From: Myxococcales bacterium
GTDB lineage: Bacteria; Myxococcota_A; UBA9042
Assembly: GCA_023954815.1 (NCBI GenBank)
Contig: JAGSHB010000018.1
Coordinates: 1-54,196, forward strand
Reading direction: 5' to 3'
Length of the DNA stretch: 54,196 nucleotides
The notes beneath the pieces were generated by a model. That model did no database searches. It saw nothing but the letters and a program-made list of their open reading frames with translations, and was not told the DNA's origin. The position numbers and the translations under genes are program-made. Shown one piece after another: positions 16,590 to 25,801 of the stretch; the stretch's first letter is position 1; the number at the start of each line of letters is the position of its first letter.

Positions 16590-19463
16590 TTACGGCTTGC
16601 AGAGGGTGTTGGCGGCGCCGGGCGTTCCCTTCTTGCCGGCCGAGCCAAAGCTCTGGGTCGCCGTGCACCAGGCTTTTGCGTCATCGTTGCCCTTGGCCGT
16701 CATCTTGTCTGACGACAATTGAAGGGCCGAGCCCAACACCACCGCAGCCTTCTCATAAGAGACCGCATCCAGGGTTGTCTTGCCGGCTTTCAGCGTCAGC
16801 TTGCCGCCGCTGTTGGACATCGAAATGACCGTCTGAACCAGGTCGATTGTAGCGCCGAAGTTGTCGCTGGATTTGGAGCTGCGACCAATGACGAAGCGGC
16901 CGCCGGGCTTGATGGTCAGGGGCTTGCCTTTGCCGGTGAGCTTGAACTTCACGCTGGTCTTGTACAGCAACTCCAGCCCCTCGAGATCAATGGTCACGCT
17001 GGAGATGTTCGTCAGCTCGATCCACTCGCCATTGTCGCCGTTGCCCGACTTCGCCCGGACCATCAGTTCGCTGATGACCAAGTCGCCCACTTTCGGCTTT
17101 TGCGCCTTATCTCCAACGCATACGCCGGTTTTGCACTTGCCCGCGCCGCCGCAAGCGAGCCCATCGGTCAGCGGGGCGCCGGCCTTGCAAGAACCGGCGT
17201 TGCAGGAGCCCGAGCCTGTGCACGAATTGCCATCCTCACACGGCGCGCCGCTGGCAGCAGGCTTGTGCGTGCACTTGCCGGTCTTGGCATCGCAAGCGTC
17301 GGCCGTGCAGGCCTGACCATCATCGCAGGGTTGCGATGATCCGCCGCAGGTGGCGCCCTTTGCCCCGCTGCAAGGGCCGTCGCCGTTACCGTCGACACGG
17401 AGTAGCCACGTACCGGTGGGATGCGACTCAGAGCCGATACGTGAAGCGATCAAGATACCCTCGGGGTCGGGCAAGGCGAGGCTGGTGGCGAACACATTCG
17501 ACGTCGGGAGACCATAGTTCTCCTGGCCGACGATGATGCCCTTGTTGTCCACGGCGACGAGCCATGCCCGCCACTGACCCGCAGCCGGACTGGTGGCTCC
17601 GACAAGCATCGCGCCCTGCGGCACAGCCATAATGGCGTCGAAGCGATCTTGTTTGCCGCTGCCGAGATTGCTGACCCACAACTGCTTGCCTGCGTCGTTG
17701 TAGCGGCCGAGCCAAGAGTTCAGTCCCGCGGAGACGGTTGTATGACCCACAACGTAGCAGTCACCCTTGTCTGTCAGCGTGACGTCGGCGGCGAGCGTCA
17801 CGCCAGAGAGCGCCACCTGCCAATTGTTGTTCCCTGTCACACCACCGAGCCAGCCACCGCCTGCAGCGATACCGACGGCGCGCAAGCCACCGGTTGCCGA
17901 CCAGGCGAGACCGCGCACCTCTGCGATGCCGGGCTTGAGCTGCCACGTTGTCTCGGTGCTCGCCCCGGCGGCGCTCACCGCCCAGACGCGTGCGATGGCG
18001 TTGCCGCCTGCCTTCATGCTCGCGGCAACGAGGGTGGTGCCGACTTTTCCATGGGCGATCGCGCCAAGCGTGGACAACTCCGCCGTTTGGGCCGTGCCCG
18101 CGCCGAGCAGGTTGTGACTCCACGTGGATTTGCCCTGGTTGTCATAACCACTGACCACGCCCTGGTTCCAGTTAACGCCAGTCACTTCTTTGTACAGACC
18201 AGCTGCGACCGCGCCGCCACCGTCTAGCGCCACGACGGCCTCAGCTTGCACAGGCTGTTGGGTACAGGCTGCGCCCACGCACGCCTTCACGGCCCACGGG
18301 ATCACGCTCATCGTCGCACCAAGGTCGGATGTATAGGAGAGATCGTGCGCTGCGAGCCACACTGCCTTTCCAGCAACGGCGACGCTTGGACGCGGCGCGG
18401 CGTTTTTCAGCTGCTGGTGCCACGGTTTGGCGAGGCAGCTGGTCGAGGGCTTTCCGATGTCCCCACACAAAGTCTTGAAGTCACTGCAGCAGTCTTTCCA
18501 TGAACCGCAATCGGCATCGCACTGGCAGCTCGCCGCCTGATCGTAGTCGCCACATTTTCCCTTGCACGAACCCGTTGGAGTCGTGGTCTTGCAGTCCTTC
18601 GCACAATTGGACGCCGTCTCCCCGGACTCGCACTTGCCGTTGCCGCACACCGGCTTGGTGGACGTACACACGGCCTTGTAGTCAGTGCAGCAGTCTTTCT
18701 CGGCGACGCACTCTGTATCGCACTGGCATTTTGCCTTCTCGTCGTACTCACCACACTTGCCGATACAGGAGTTCGGGCCAGCCTTGCCGCAGTCCTTGGC
18801 GCAGTTCTTCTCCGTCTCGCCGCTATCGCACTTGCCGTTGCCACACTTCCCGCCGCTGCTTGAACCACACACGGTCACGCTGCTGTTCTTCGAGCAATCG
18901 AAGTCCTTGCAGTCGGTGTAGCCGTCGCCATCGTTGTCTTTGCCGTCGTCGCAGGCCGCGTTGGTATTTTCCTTTTTCGGGTCGACCGCCACGTCACACA
19001 CAGTCACCAACGTCGACTCTTTGCAGTCCGTGTCGTCGCAGTCGGTCTTCCCGTCGCTGTCGTTGTCTTTGCCGTCCTTGCAGGTCTCGTCGGTGTTTTC
19101 CTTGTCGGTGTTTCCGCCGCCGCAGACGGTGACGCCGATGCCCGTCGAGCAACTCAGATCATCGCAGTCCGTGGTGCCGTCATTGTCGTTGTCCTTGCCG
19201 TCATTGCAGAGCACGTTGGTGTTCTCACTGACTACGCCGCCCGAATCGACCCAACCGTCGCTCTTGCTGCCCGTGTCTGCCGCCGTATCAGTGGTGGTTT
19301 CTACATCGGTCGGCGCCGTCGTGTCGGTCGCACCCGCATCTTCGGAGGGCTGTGGCGTCGTCGTGCCATCATTGCCGGAGCAGCCGATTGACAGGCTGGC
19401 AGCCAGCAAAACCGCGATAATAGCGACGTTTTGGCTGCCAAAGTGAAGATGTGACTGACGCAT
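16590..19463 (-). CDS. Large lipoprotein with Ca-binding-like, somatomedin-B-like and lamin-tail domains
   Basis: The 957-aa protein starts after GAGGAG with a lipoprotein signal peptide (L-S-I-G-C-S-G-N-D lipobox) and a D/T-rich linker. Three D-N-D-x-D-G-x-T/Y-D-C repeats (residues ~85-205, thrombospondin-type-3-like) precede two C-G-N-G-K-C-x-S-G-E-T motifs interleaved with two somatomedin-B-like units (C-x-G-K-C-G-x-Y-D ... D-C-C-T/S-D). The middle ~400 residues are probably a beta-propeller-like region with repeated G-G-W-L-G and Trp-rich strands. Cys modules C-D-D-G-Q-A-C-T-A-D-A-C follow, and the C-terminus is a lamin-tail domain (V-I-S-E-L-M-V ... G-E-W-I-E-L-T-N). Probably a surface multidomain protein; enzymatic activity not evident. 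Confidence 0.85.
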   Translation of the reverse strand: MRQSHLHFGSQNVAIIAVLLAASLSIGCSGNDGTTTPQPSEDAGATDTTAPTDVETTTDTAADTGSKSDGWVDSGGVVSENTNVLCNDGKDNDNDGTTDCDDLSCSTGIGVTVCGGGNTDKENTDETCKDGKDNDSDGKTDCDDTDCKESTLVTVCDVAVDPKKENTNAACDDGKDNDGDGYTDCKDFDCSKNSSVTVCGSSSGGKCGNGKCDSGETEKNCAKDCGKAGPNSCIGKCGEYDEKAKCQCDTECVAEKDCCTDYKAVCTSTKPVCGNGKCESGETASNCAKDCKTTTPTGSCKGKCGDYDQAASCQCDADCGSWKDCCSDFKTLCGDIGKPSTSCLAKPWHQQLKNAAPRPSVAVAGKAVWLAAHDLSYTSDLGATMSVIPWAVKACVGAACTQQPVQAEAVVALDGGGAVAAGLYKEVTGVNWNQGVVSGYDNQGKSTWSHNLLGAGTAQTAELSTLGAIAHGKVGTTLVAASMKAGGNAIARVWAVSAAGASTETTWQLKPGIAEVRGLAWSATGGLRAVGIAAGGGWLGGVTGNNNWQVALSGVTLAADVTLTDKGDCYVVGHTTVSAGLNSWLGRYNDAGKQLWVSNLGSGKQDRFDAIMAVPQGAMLVGATSPAAGQWRAWLVAVDNKGIIVGQENYGLPTSNVFATSLALPDPEGILIASRIGSESHPTGTWLLRVDGNGDGPCSGAKGATCGGSSQPCDDGQACTADACDAKTGKCTHKPAASGAPCEDGNSCTGSGSCNAGSCKAGAPLTDGLACGGAGKCKTGVCVGDKAQKPKVGDLVISELMVRAKSGNGDNGEWIELTNISSVTIDLEGLELLYKTSVKFKLTGKGKPLTIKPGGRFVIGRSSKSSDNFGATIDLVQTVISMSNSGGKLTLKAGKTTLDAVSYEKAAVVLGSALQLSSDKMTAKGNDDAKAWCTATQSFGSAGKKGTPGAANTLCKP

Positions 19464-19659
19464 TGATGAGCTCCTCAGCGGGTTGGGCGGCGGAGTGTTC
19501 CCATCTCGCCCGGTTGACGCAAGTACGAATCATCTCGGTCGCTCACGAGCGGAGCCCGCACGCCTCGACTGCAACGTTGAGCCGGACGGCTTGACGGCCC
19601 TGCGATCGCCTCCGACGATACGCGCCGCGCCCAACTTGATGGGCGCAGTGGAGGAAGCC

Positions 19660-21186
19660 ATGGGGCACACCCGCGCAGACGGCGTGAAACACAAGGTACT
19701 CATCGCAAACCGTGGAGAGATCGCCTGTCGTGTCATTCGCGCGTGCCGTGAGCTTGGCCTGCCCACGGTGGCGGTCTACAGCGAAGCAGACAGCGATGCC
19801 GTTCACACGTGGATGGCAGATGAACGCGTGCTCCTCGGAGGCGCCGAATCCGTGGACAGCTATCTGCGGGCCGATCGCGTACTCGCCGCTTGCCTTGAGC
19901 TCGGCGTGACCCTCGTGCACCCCGGCTATGGCTTCCTCAGCGAGAACGCCGATTTTCGGGAGGCTTGTGACGCTGCTGGCGTAGGCTTCGTCGGCCCAAG
20001 CGCCTTTGCGATGCGGCAGATGGGCGTTAAAACCCTGGCCCGCGAGACCATGACGGCGGCGGGCGTGCCTGTTGTTCCAGGCACCGATCAGGGGCTACCC
20101 GACGGCGCGGCAGCACAAAAGCTCGCAGATGAGATCGGCTACCCGGTCATGCTCAAGGCTGCAGCTGGCGGCGGCGGGAAGGGCATGCGCTTGGTGTTCA
20201 AGCGTGAAGACATCGTCTCCGCGTTCGACGGTGCACGGCGCGAGGCGCTGGCGTATTTCAGCGACGACACGGTCTACATCGAAAAGGCCATCGTTCAGCC
20301 GCGCCACGTCGAGGTGCAGATTCTCGCCGATACCCACGGCAATACCGTCCATGTGCTCGATCGCGAATGCTCGGTGCAACGCCGCAATCAAAAGGTCATC
20401 GAAGAATCACCTGCCCCCTTTCTCAGCGATGCGACGCGCCACGCCATGGGCCAGGTCGCTGTTCAGGCTGCGGAAGCGGTCGATTACGTCGGCGCTGGGA
20501 CGATTGAGTTCCTCGTCGATCAAGATGAGAACTTCTACTTCTTGGAGATGAACACCCGACTTCAGGTCGAGCATCCGGTGACCGAGTTGGTGACCGGCAT
20601 CGATCTCGTTGTCGAGATGCTGCGCGTGGCCATGGGAGAGCCGCTCAGTTTTAGGCAGGATGACGTCAGCCAGCGTGGTCACGCGGTGGAGTGCCGAATC
20701 TATGCGGAAGATCCCGCACAGAATTTCCTGCCCTCCCCTGGGCGTTTGCACGTCTATCGCCCGCCCCATGGTCCCGGCATTCGCGTGGACGATGGCTGCG
20801 TCGAAGGCGGCGAGATTCCCAGATTCTACGACCCGATGATCGCAAAGGTCAGCGCGCACGGCTCCACTCGCGAGCAAGCAATTGCCCGCATGGATGCCGC
20901 CCTGGAACGGTTTCAGATCGCAGGCATCGCCCACAACGTACCGTATCTGCGCTGGCTGTTGGCCAGCGATCTATTTCAGGGTGGTCGCTACGACACAGGT
21001 ATCATCGGTCATCTGGGCGATTACACCGTACCAGAGCCGCCCGAGGGCGCAGAAGGCCATGCAGCCATCGCATTGGCCGCCATCCTCGGACATCGCGCAG
21101 CGAGTCGCCCAGCCGTCGCCCAGTCGGCTTCAAAGACCAGCAACTGGACCACCGCCGCCCGCACCGCACATCTACGCGGACGATAG
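19660..21186 (+). CDS. accC: Biotin carboxylase (AccC-like subunit)
   Basis: ATP-grasp carboxylase subunit that carboxylates biotin on a carrier protein. The N-terminal nucleotide-binding motif is K-V-L-I-A-N-R-G-E-I-A-C-R-V. The ATP-grasp Gly loop is A-A-A-G-G-G-G-K-G-M, followed by R-N-Q-K-V-I-E-E-S-P and E-M-N-T-R-L-Q-V-E-H-P-V-T-E (metal- and biotin-binding region). At ~508 aa it is slightly longer than AccC (449), with extra residues at the C-terminus. ATG at 19660 is chosen because GGAGGAAG lies just before it. The biotin-carrier gene follows after 9 bp, so the pair could form an acetyl- or propionyl-CoA carboxylase. No carboxyltransferase gene is in the window. Confidence 0.93.
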   Translation: MGHTRADGVKHKVLIANRGEIACRVIRACRELGLPTVAVYSEADSDAVHTWMADERVLLGGAESVDSYLRADRVLAACLELGVTLVHPGYGFLSENADFREACDAAGVGFVGPSAFAMRQMGVKTLARETMTAAGVPVVPGTDQGLPDGAAAQKLADEIGYPVMLKAAAGGGGKGMRLVFKREDIVSAFDGARREALAYFSDDTVYIEKAIVQPRHVEVQILADTHGNTVHVLDRECSVQRRNQKVIEESPAPFLSDATRHAMGQVAVQAAEAVDYVGAGTIEFLVDQDENFYFLEMNTRLQVEHPVTELVTGIDLVVEMLRVAMGEPLSFRQDDVSQRGHAVECRIYAEDPAQNFLPSPGRLHVYRPPHGPGIRVDDGCVEGGEIPRFYDPMIAKVSAHGSTREQAIARMDAALERFQIAGIAHNVPYLRWLLASDLFQGGRYDTGIIGHLGDYTVPEPPEGAEGHAAIALAAILGHRAASRPAVAQSASKTSNWTTAARTAHLRGR

Positions 21187-21195
21187 GAGCCCATC

Positions 21196-21711
21196 ATGGC
21201 AACCACATGGATCCTCACCGAAGACGCAGCCTCACACGAGGTGTCGATCATCTCGGATGACGGCCAAACCGCCGTCGTAGACGTCAACGGTACGCGCTAC
21301 AACGTCAACACGCAGGACCTGCCCGACGGACGTATCGCTGTGACGGGAATCGGCGCTGATCGCACCTTCCGATCGTATGACGACCATCGCGGCAAATGGA
21401 TCGCAGAGGGCCCAAATGCTCGGTGTTTCGATGTCGCCGATGAACGCAGCACATGGCTCGGCGCCCTCGCCGGCGGCGGCTCGGACGCTGGCGGCGACAT
21501 CAAGGCCTCCATGCCGGGACGCGTAGTACGCGTGGCCGTTGAAACAGGCGACGTGGTACCTGCGGGCGGCATCGTCGCGGTGCTTGAAGCCATGAAGATG
21601 GAAAACGACATCAAATCTGCGGGCGGCGGCACCGTAGTGGAAGTGGGTGTCGTCGCAGGGCAAACCGTGGAAGCCGGGCAGTTGCTGGTTCGTCTTGAGG
21701 AAGTACAATGA
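21196..21711 (+). CDS. Biotin carrier protein
   Basis: The 171-aa protein ends in a biotinyl/lipoyl domain with the biotin attachment motif E-A-M-K-M-E-N (Lys134). The N-terminal ~100 residues are a non-conserved segment followed by a Gly-rich hinge (A-G-G-G-S-D-A-G-G). It carries the carboxyl group between the upstream biotin carboxylase and an unseen carboxyltransferase. AGGAG lies ahead of the ATG, and the next gene's ATG overlaps its stop (ATGA), so the run is translationally coupled. Confidence 0.92.
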   Translation: MATTWILTEDAASHEVSIISDDGQTAVVDVNGTRYNVNTQDLPDGRIAVTGIGADRTFRSYDDHRGKWIAEGPNARCFDVADERSTWLGALAGGGSDAGGDIKASMPGRVVRVAVETGDVVPAGGIVAVLEAMKMENDIKSAGGGTVVEVGVVAGQTVEAGQLLVRLEEVQ

Positions 21712-22613
21712 GCCAGTGGTCTACGCTCACGTTCACCCTGCCGTCATCGCGACTCGTGGGCCTGGAAGGACCGTTGACGGAGCTCGCCCCCGACGGCATG
21801 CAAATCGACGACGGCGCAACCCTGACCGGCAAGGACCTGCCCGACGGGATGAGTCGCGTCATTTTGTACGTACCCGCAGGTGACGGCAGTCGCGCACAGA
21901 CGGCCCTGCAATCGCTCGCCGCTGACCGCGGTTTGTCGTTTGAAGTACTGCAACAGGACCTGGAGGAGCGTGATTGGAACGCCGAGTGGAAGGCGCACTA
22001 CAAGCCGCTTCGCATCGGTCGTCGACTGCGGGTCGAACCCGTCTTTGACCGACCGACGCCCGATCCTGAGCTCATCAGCATCGTCATCGACCCCGGCATG
22101 GCATTTGGTACCGGTACACACGAGACGACCCAACTCGCTGCTACGGCGCTAGAAGCCTGGATTGACGGGCAAAAAGCGCATGGAGCGCAGCTGTCAGGCC
22201 AGACGTTGCTCGACGTCGGCACGGGCAGCGGCATCCTCTCTATTGCGGCACTCAAGCTCGGGTTTGGCGCCGCCGTCGGGACAGAAATCGACGAGCCAGG
22301 TCTCGAAAATACCCGGGACAACGCCGCCCTCAACGGTGTTGGTGGGCGCTTGAAGCTGCATCTGACCGATGATCCAGACTCGCTTGGGAGCGCCCGCTAT
22401 CCCCTGGTCTTGGCAAATATCATCAGCAGTATTCTCAAGCGGCTCAAGGCGTCGCTCATCGATCGGGTACAGCCGGGCGGCACGCTGATCGTCTCGGGTG
22501 TGTTGGCGGAGGAACGCGACTCCTTCGTCAACGCGTTCGCCGATCCACGGCTGACGCTGATGGCCGATCAGGTCGACGGCGACTGGATGGCGCTCACCTA
22601 CTTGCGAAGCTAG
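21708..22613 (+). CDS. prmA: Ribosomal protein L11 methyltransferase
   Basis: SAM-dependent lysine methyltransferase of ribosomal protein L11. The N-terminal substrate-recognition domain ends with W-N-A-E-W-K-A-H-Y-K-P-L. The class I SAM domain shows G-T-G-T-H-E-T-T-Q, L-L-D-V-G-T-G-S-G-I-L-S-I-A-A and V-L-A-N-I-I-S-S-I-L. The 301-aa length is normal. The ATG overlaps the stop of the biotin-carrier gene. The rsmE gene follows after 36 bp; prmA and rsmE are frequently adjacent, both acting on the ribosome. Confidence 0.95.
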   Translation: MSQWSTLTFTLPSSRLVGLEGPLTELAPDGMQIDDGATLTGKDLPDGMSRVILYVPAGDGSRAQTALQSLAADRGLSFEVLQQDLEERDWNAEWKAHYKPLRIGRRLRVEPVFDRPTPDPELISIVIDPGMAFGTGTHETTQLAATALEAWIDGQKAHGAQLSGQTLLDVGTGSGILSIAALKLGFGAAVGTEIDEPGLENTRDNAALNGVGGRLKLHLTDDPDSLGSARYPLVLANIISSILKRLKASLIDRVQPGGTLIVSGVLAEERDSFVNAFADPRLTLMADQVDGDWMALTYLRS

Positions 22614-22649
22614 TTTCGCTCAACGCCTGAGGGCTCGGGTGGAGGCACC

Positions 22650-23357
22650 GTGAAACAACTCTGGCTCGATGCCGACCTGACCGCGAGCCGTTTGCGGCCG
22701 GATCCGGCTCAGTGGCGCCGCCTGCGAAAGGTGCTCCGGTTCAAAGATGGGCAGCGCGTAATGGTCGCTGACGGAAACGGTGCCAGGCGGACCTACGAGC
22801 TGAGTGGGGACACGCTGCTGGCCAACGCGCCCTTGCATCACGCGCCGCAGCACGCACGCCGCATCCATGTGGGCGTCGGCGTTCTGAAGGGCGAGCGGCA
22901 GAGTTGGCTGCTGCAGAAGCTGGTCGAAGTGGGCGCGACGGACATCGCGCCGCTAGGTCTGACGCACTGCGTTGTGAAGCTCGCCGCCGATCGCGCGGAG
23001 AAACGGAAACTGCGATGGGATGCCATCGCAATCGAAGCGTTCGAGCAATGTGGTCGCTCCCAACTACCGACAATTTCGGGTGTTCAGCGCCTGGCGAGTT
23101 GGCTCGGCAGTTTGCCCGAAGGCACCCGAGTAGCCTGGTGTGACGAGCGTGACAGAGCGGTCGCCTTGACCAAGTGGGTGGCGGACAACCAGACCAACGA
23201 TCTCGCGCTGGTGATCGGACCGGAGGGGGGGCTGAGCGACGAGGAGCGCACCCTACTCCAGCGCGCCGGGGCCGCCCCCGTGCACCTCGGCGATGCGGTA
23301 CTGCGAGCGGAGACCGCGGCGATCGTCGCTACATGGACCGCAGCTCATACAGCCTGA
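22650..23357 (+). CDS. rsmE: 16S rRNA (uracil-1498-N3)-methyltransferase
   Basis: SPOUT-family methyltransferase. An N-terminal PUA-like part (V-L-R-F-K-D-G-Q-R-V-M-V-A-D-G) precedes the knotted SAM domain, with L-V-I-G-P-E-G-G-L-S-D-E-E and the C-terminal L-G-D-A-V-L-R-A-E-T-A. The 235 aa is normal. Translation starts at GTG 22650 after GGAGG. It completes the carboxylase-prmA-rsmE operon. The SPOUT signature makes this assignment firm. Confidence 0.95.
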   Translation: MKQLWLDADLTASRLRPDPAQWRRLRKVLRFKDGQRVMVADGNGARRTYELSGDTLLANAPLHHAPQHARRIHVGVGVLKGERQSWLLQKLVEVGATDIAPLGLTHCVVKLAADRAEKRKLRWDAIAIEAFEQCGRSQLPTISGVQRLASWLGSLPEGTRVAWCDERDRAVALTKWVADNQTNDLALVIGPEGGLSDEERTLLQRAGAAPVHLGDAVLRAETAAIVATWTAAHTA

Positions 23358-23551
23358 GCCTGTGGGCCGGACAACCAGCACTCAGAATTCTCATAAGCAG
23401 CCACAATCTCTTTACTTACATAGCGTTAAACAACAATAAACTGAAAACACTGGTCGACTCTGCTGCGCTCTGCTAGGTTCCGCGGCGACGGCTGCCCTGC
23501 CTGCGCTTAAACGCCTCCTTTCACAACGACCATTCACGCTCATCGGTGCCT
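23358..23551. other. AT-rich intergenic segment between rsmE and the murein endopeptidase gene
   Basis: The stretch at about 23380-23450 (ending in repeated aa/tt runs) is much richer in A+T than its surroundings. TTTACT and CAATAA lie 17 bp apart and could be a weak -35/-10 pair for the downstream gene. No hairpin terminator for rsmE was found. Confidence 0.3.
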
Positions 23552-24619
23552 ATGGAATCACGTACCCCCGCACAAGTTCTCAACTTGTTCATCGTCATCG
23601 CGATTGCGTGGCCGGCGGTTGGGTTTGGTTCGCCCAGCGTTTTGAAGGATGGCCAGCGCAACGCGCCACTCGCGACTCCGGGGTTGCGCGCGGCACAAGG
23701 TGTCGGCGCCGCCGTGTGGGCATCTCGCACCGCACACCGGCAGCACCCTGCCCTGCTCGTGACCAAGCCCAAGCCGAAGGTGACCTGGGTTCGTGCACGG
23801 CGCCTGGCCCGGCTCCCAGAAAGCATCAGTCACGGCCTCGCTGTCAGTTGGAGTGGCCAGCCCGTTCGCACACGAAAGTTCAATGCCATTCGCGACCAGA
23901 AGGTCAAATCAAACGAGACAATCCGCTCGGTAGCCTACCGCGCCTGTACCTCTCCGCAGGCGCTCGCCGTTGCCAATGGCATACAGTGGGACCCAGCCGG
24001 TACGCCGCTACCTGAGGGCACTGTTCTGAAGGTCCCGTTGCGCTTTCGCGCGGCCTCTGGGTTCGCCAAAGCAGTCCGTTTGCGCACAGCTCCCGGCGTA
24101 CGTGCCGCGCGCATCCACCAGACGTGGGGTCGCCCGTACGTCGTCAAACTCCTTCAGGACGCCTTCCGCGCGGTACATCAGCGCTGGCCCAACCGGCATC
24201 CGTTTATCGTCCATGACGTCTCACGCTTTGGGGGCGGCCGTCTTGGCGGTCATAAGTCACACCGCGCGGGTCGTGACATCGACATCGGCTACCCGACATT
24301 CGAAGCCACCCGCAAGGGCTGGGGCCGCCCGGCGCTCGGCAGCATCGACTACGGTCGATTGTGGTTCTTGGTCGACAGTCTCGAGCGCAGCGGCTACGTC
24401 GCTGCGATCTACATGAGCCCACGTATCCAGCGCCGTTTGTTCGCACACGCTGCAGGTCAGGGCGGCGATTTGGCGCGCCTGCAGACGCTCTTTCAGTACC
24501 CCTGTGCCAGGGGCGCCAAGCGGACACTGATCCGTCACGCAAGGGGCCACAGAGACCATCTGCACATTCGGTTTGCCAGTCCAGCCGATCTGTCCGTACT
24601 GACGCCCAAGGGCTCGTAG
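23552..24619 (+). CDS. LysM-fused MepA-like M74 murein endopeptidase
   Basis: The N-terminal ~28 residues are a signal peptide (L-F-I-V-I-A-I-A-W-P-A-V-G-F-G). Around residues 115-165 a LysM-like module reads S-N-E-T-I-R-S-V-A-Y ... L-P-E-G-T-V-L-K-V-P. The C-terminal domain has M74 zinc ligands G-G-H-K-S-H-R-A-G-R-D-I-D-I and H-R-D-H-L-H-I-R. MepA-type enzymes cleave D-Ala-mDAP cross-links in peptidoglycan, so a periplasmic amidase/endopeptidase role is likely. ATG at 23552 is chosen over GTG at 23546 two codons earlier. Gene order gives no clear partner. Confidence 0.88.
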   Translation: MESRTPAQVLNLFIVIAIAWPAVGFGSPSVLKDGQRNAPLATPGLRAAQGVGAAVWASRTAHRQHPALLVTKPKPKVTWVRARRLARLPESISHGLAVSWSGQPVRTRKFNAIRDQKVKSNETIRSVAYRACTSPQALAVANGIQWDPAGTPLPEGTVLKVPLRFRAASGFAKAVRLRTAPGVRAARIHQTWGRPYVVKLLQDAFRAVHQRWPNRHPFIVHDVSRFGGGRLGGHKSHRAGRDIDIGYPTFEATRKGWGRPALGSIDYGRLWFLVDSLERSGYVAAIYMSPRIQRRLFAHAAGQGGDLARLQTLFQYPCARGAKRTLIRHARGHRDHLHIRFASPADLSVLTPKGS

Positions 24620-24657
24620 CGACAGACAACCAGTCCACTAGGCGATATCGTGATGAG

Positions 24658-25449
24658 TTAACCTTGGCGGATGAAGGTTGAGACCAGCTCGACCACTTCT
24701 GCCGCTTGGTCGGTTTGGGGCAACACGTGGCCCGCCCCTTCAATCGCTTGCCAACGCCCCTCATCGCCAAGCAACGGCTCCACCAACTGCCGCGCTCGCT
24801 CGCATGAGATCGTCTTGTCTTCCGTCCCATGCAGCACCAATGCGGGCACGCGGCAGGTCGGCGCCACACTCCGCACAACCTCCTGCAACTCCAACACACT
24901 CAACACGCTGGCCACGGGCATCCGAGCGGCATTTGGGCCCTGGGAGTGCGGGCGTCCAACGACCCGTGGCCAGCGCGTCAAATCTAATGTTCGCAGGGCA
25001 ACGGCTATCTTGCGCGGCAACGACATCGCAGGGGCCAGGAGCGTCAGAGTACCGATGGGCGCATCACATGGCTGCCGGCCAAGCAGCAGGGTCAGCAACC
25101 CTCCCATGGACAAGCCGACCAAGTGCACACGCGCCACCTGCGGTGCGAGCCAGTCGAGGGCTTTTCGCGCATCAGCTAGCCAGTCGTGCCACGTGGTTGG
25201 GGCGAGGTTCCCATCGCCGTGCCCAGCCAATAGGGGCGCGACCACCGTCAAACCGTCTGCTGCGAGCGCTGCGGCGAGCGGTCGCATGTCCCAGGGACCA
25301 CCAGAGAACCCGTGTATCAACAGCACCCCGTCGGTAGACGATCGCATATCGACCAGCGGCGCCATCTCAGGAGGCAGCTCTCGCGACTGCAAACAGAACG
25401 GCAGGTTGGTCGTGGCTGGCAAGGTCGTAAATGGCTCGTGTGCATCCAT
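24658..25449 (-). CDS. Alpha/beta hydrolase (carboxylesterase or lipase type)
   Basis: The 263-aa protein shows L-L-I-H-G-F-S-G-G-P near the N-terminus (oxyanion-hole HG motif), A-P-L-L-A-G-H-G-D-G, and the nucleophile elbow V-G-L-S-M-G-G-L (catalytic Ser in G-x-S-M-G). The late D-K-T-I-S and G-A-G-H-V-L-P supply the remaining triad Asp and His. It resembles Est30-like carboxylesterases and monoacylglycerol lipases. There is no signal peptide, so it is probably cytosolic. The start is uncertain: ATG at 25449 lacks a clear SD and an in-frame TTG lies 36 bp upstream. Confidence 0.85.
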   Translation of the reverse strand: MDAHEPFTTLPATTNLPFCLQSRELPPEMAPLVDMRSSTDGVLLIHGFSGGPWDMRPLAAALAADGLTVVAPLLAGHGDGNLAPTTWHDWLADARKALDWLAPQVARVHLVGLSMGGLLTLLLGRQPCDAPIGTLTLLAPAMSLPRKIAVALRTLDLTRWPRVVGRPHSQGPNAARMPVASVLSVLELQEVVRSVAPTCRVPALVLHGTEDKTISCERARQLVEPLLGDEGRWQAIEGAGHVLPQTDQAAEVVELVSTFIRQG

Positions 25450-25801
25450 GCGATTGAGGATGCGCGGGTGACGCGCCGGCAGCAAGATGATGCCCCAACG
25501 GACCGGTTTCAGCTTCCGAGACGCGGCGTCAACGTGAGCAGCACCTCATCGAAATAAAGCCGCTATTTACCTGTATTCCCGGGATTTTTTTTATTCACAC
25601 GACGTCAGCCACGGGTTATTTGACCGCTGCGACAGCTTCAACTTCTTAGCATCACGCTGCTCACCTGCCCGCGGTCTCTGCCAAACCACAGACACTTCTA
25701 GGTAATCTGAGGCAATTTCTCCTTTGACCGGCGGCAGAGCGATGGGTATCCTCCCGCGCCCCAGCGGCCTTGAGCCGCCCTCCCCTTCAGGATCGTTGCC
25801 C
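25450..25801. other. Intergenic region, 352 bp, between the hydrolase and caspase-like lipoprotein genes
   Basis: No convincing ORF. A tract near 25550-25600 has an AT-rich segment including an eight-T run (ggattttttttatt), which may be a promoter or transcription-terminating element. TTGACC at about 25619 followed 17 bases later by TTCTTA could be a weak promoter for the downstream gene. Both genes flanking the region are transcribed away from it. Confidence 0.3.
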
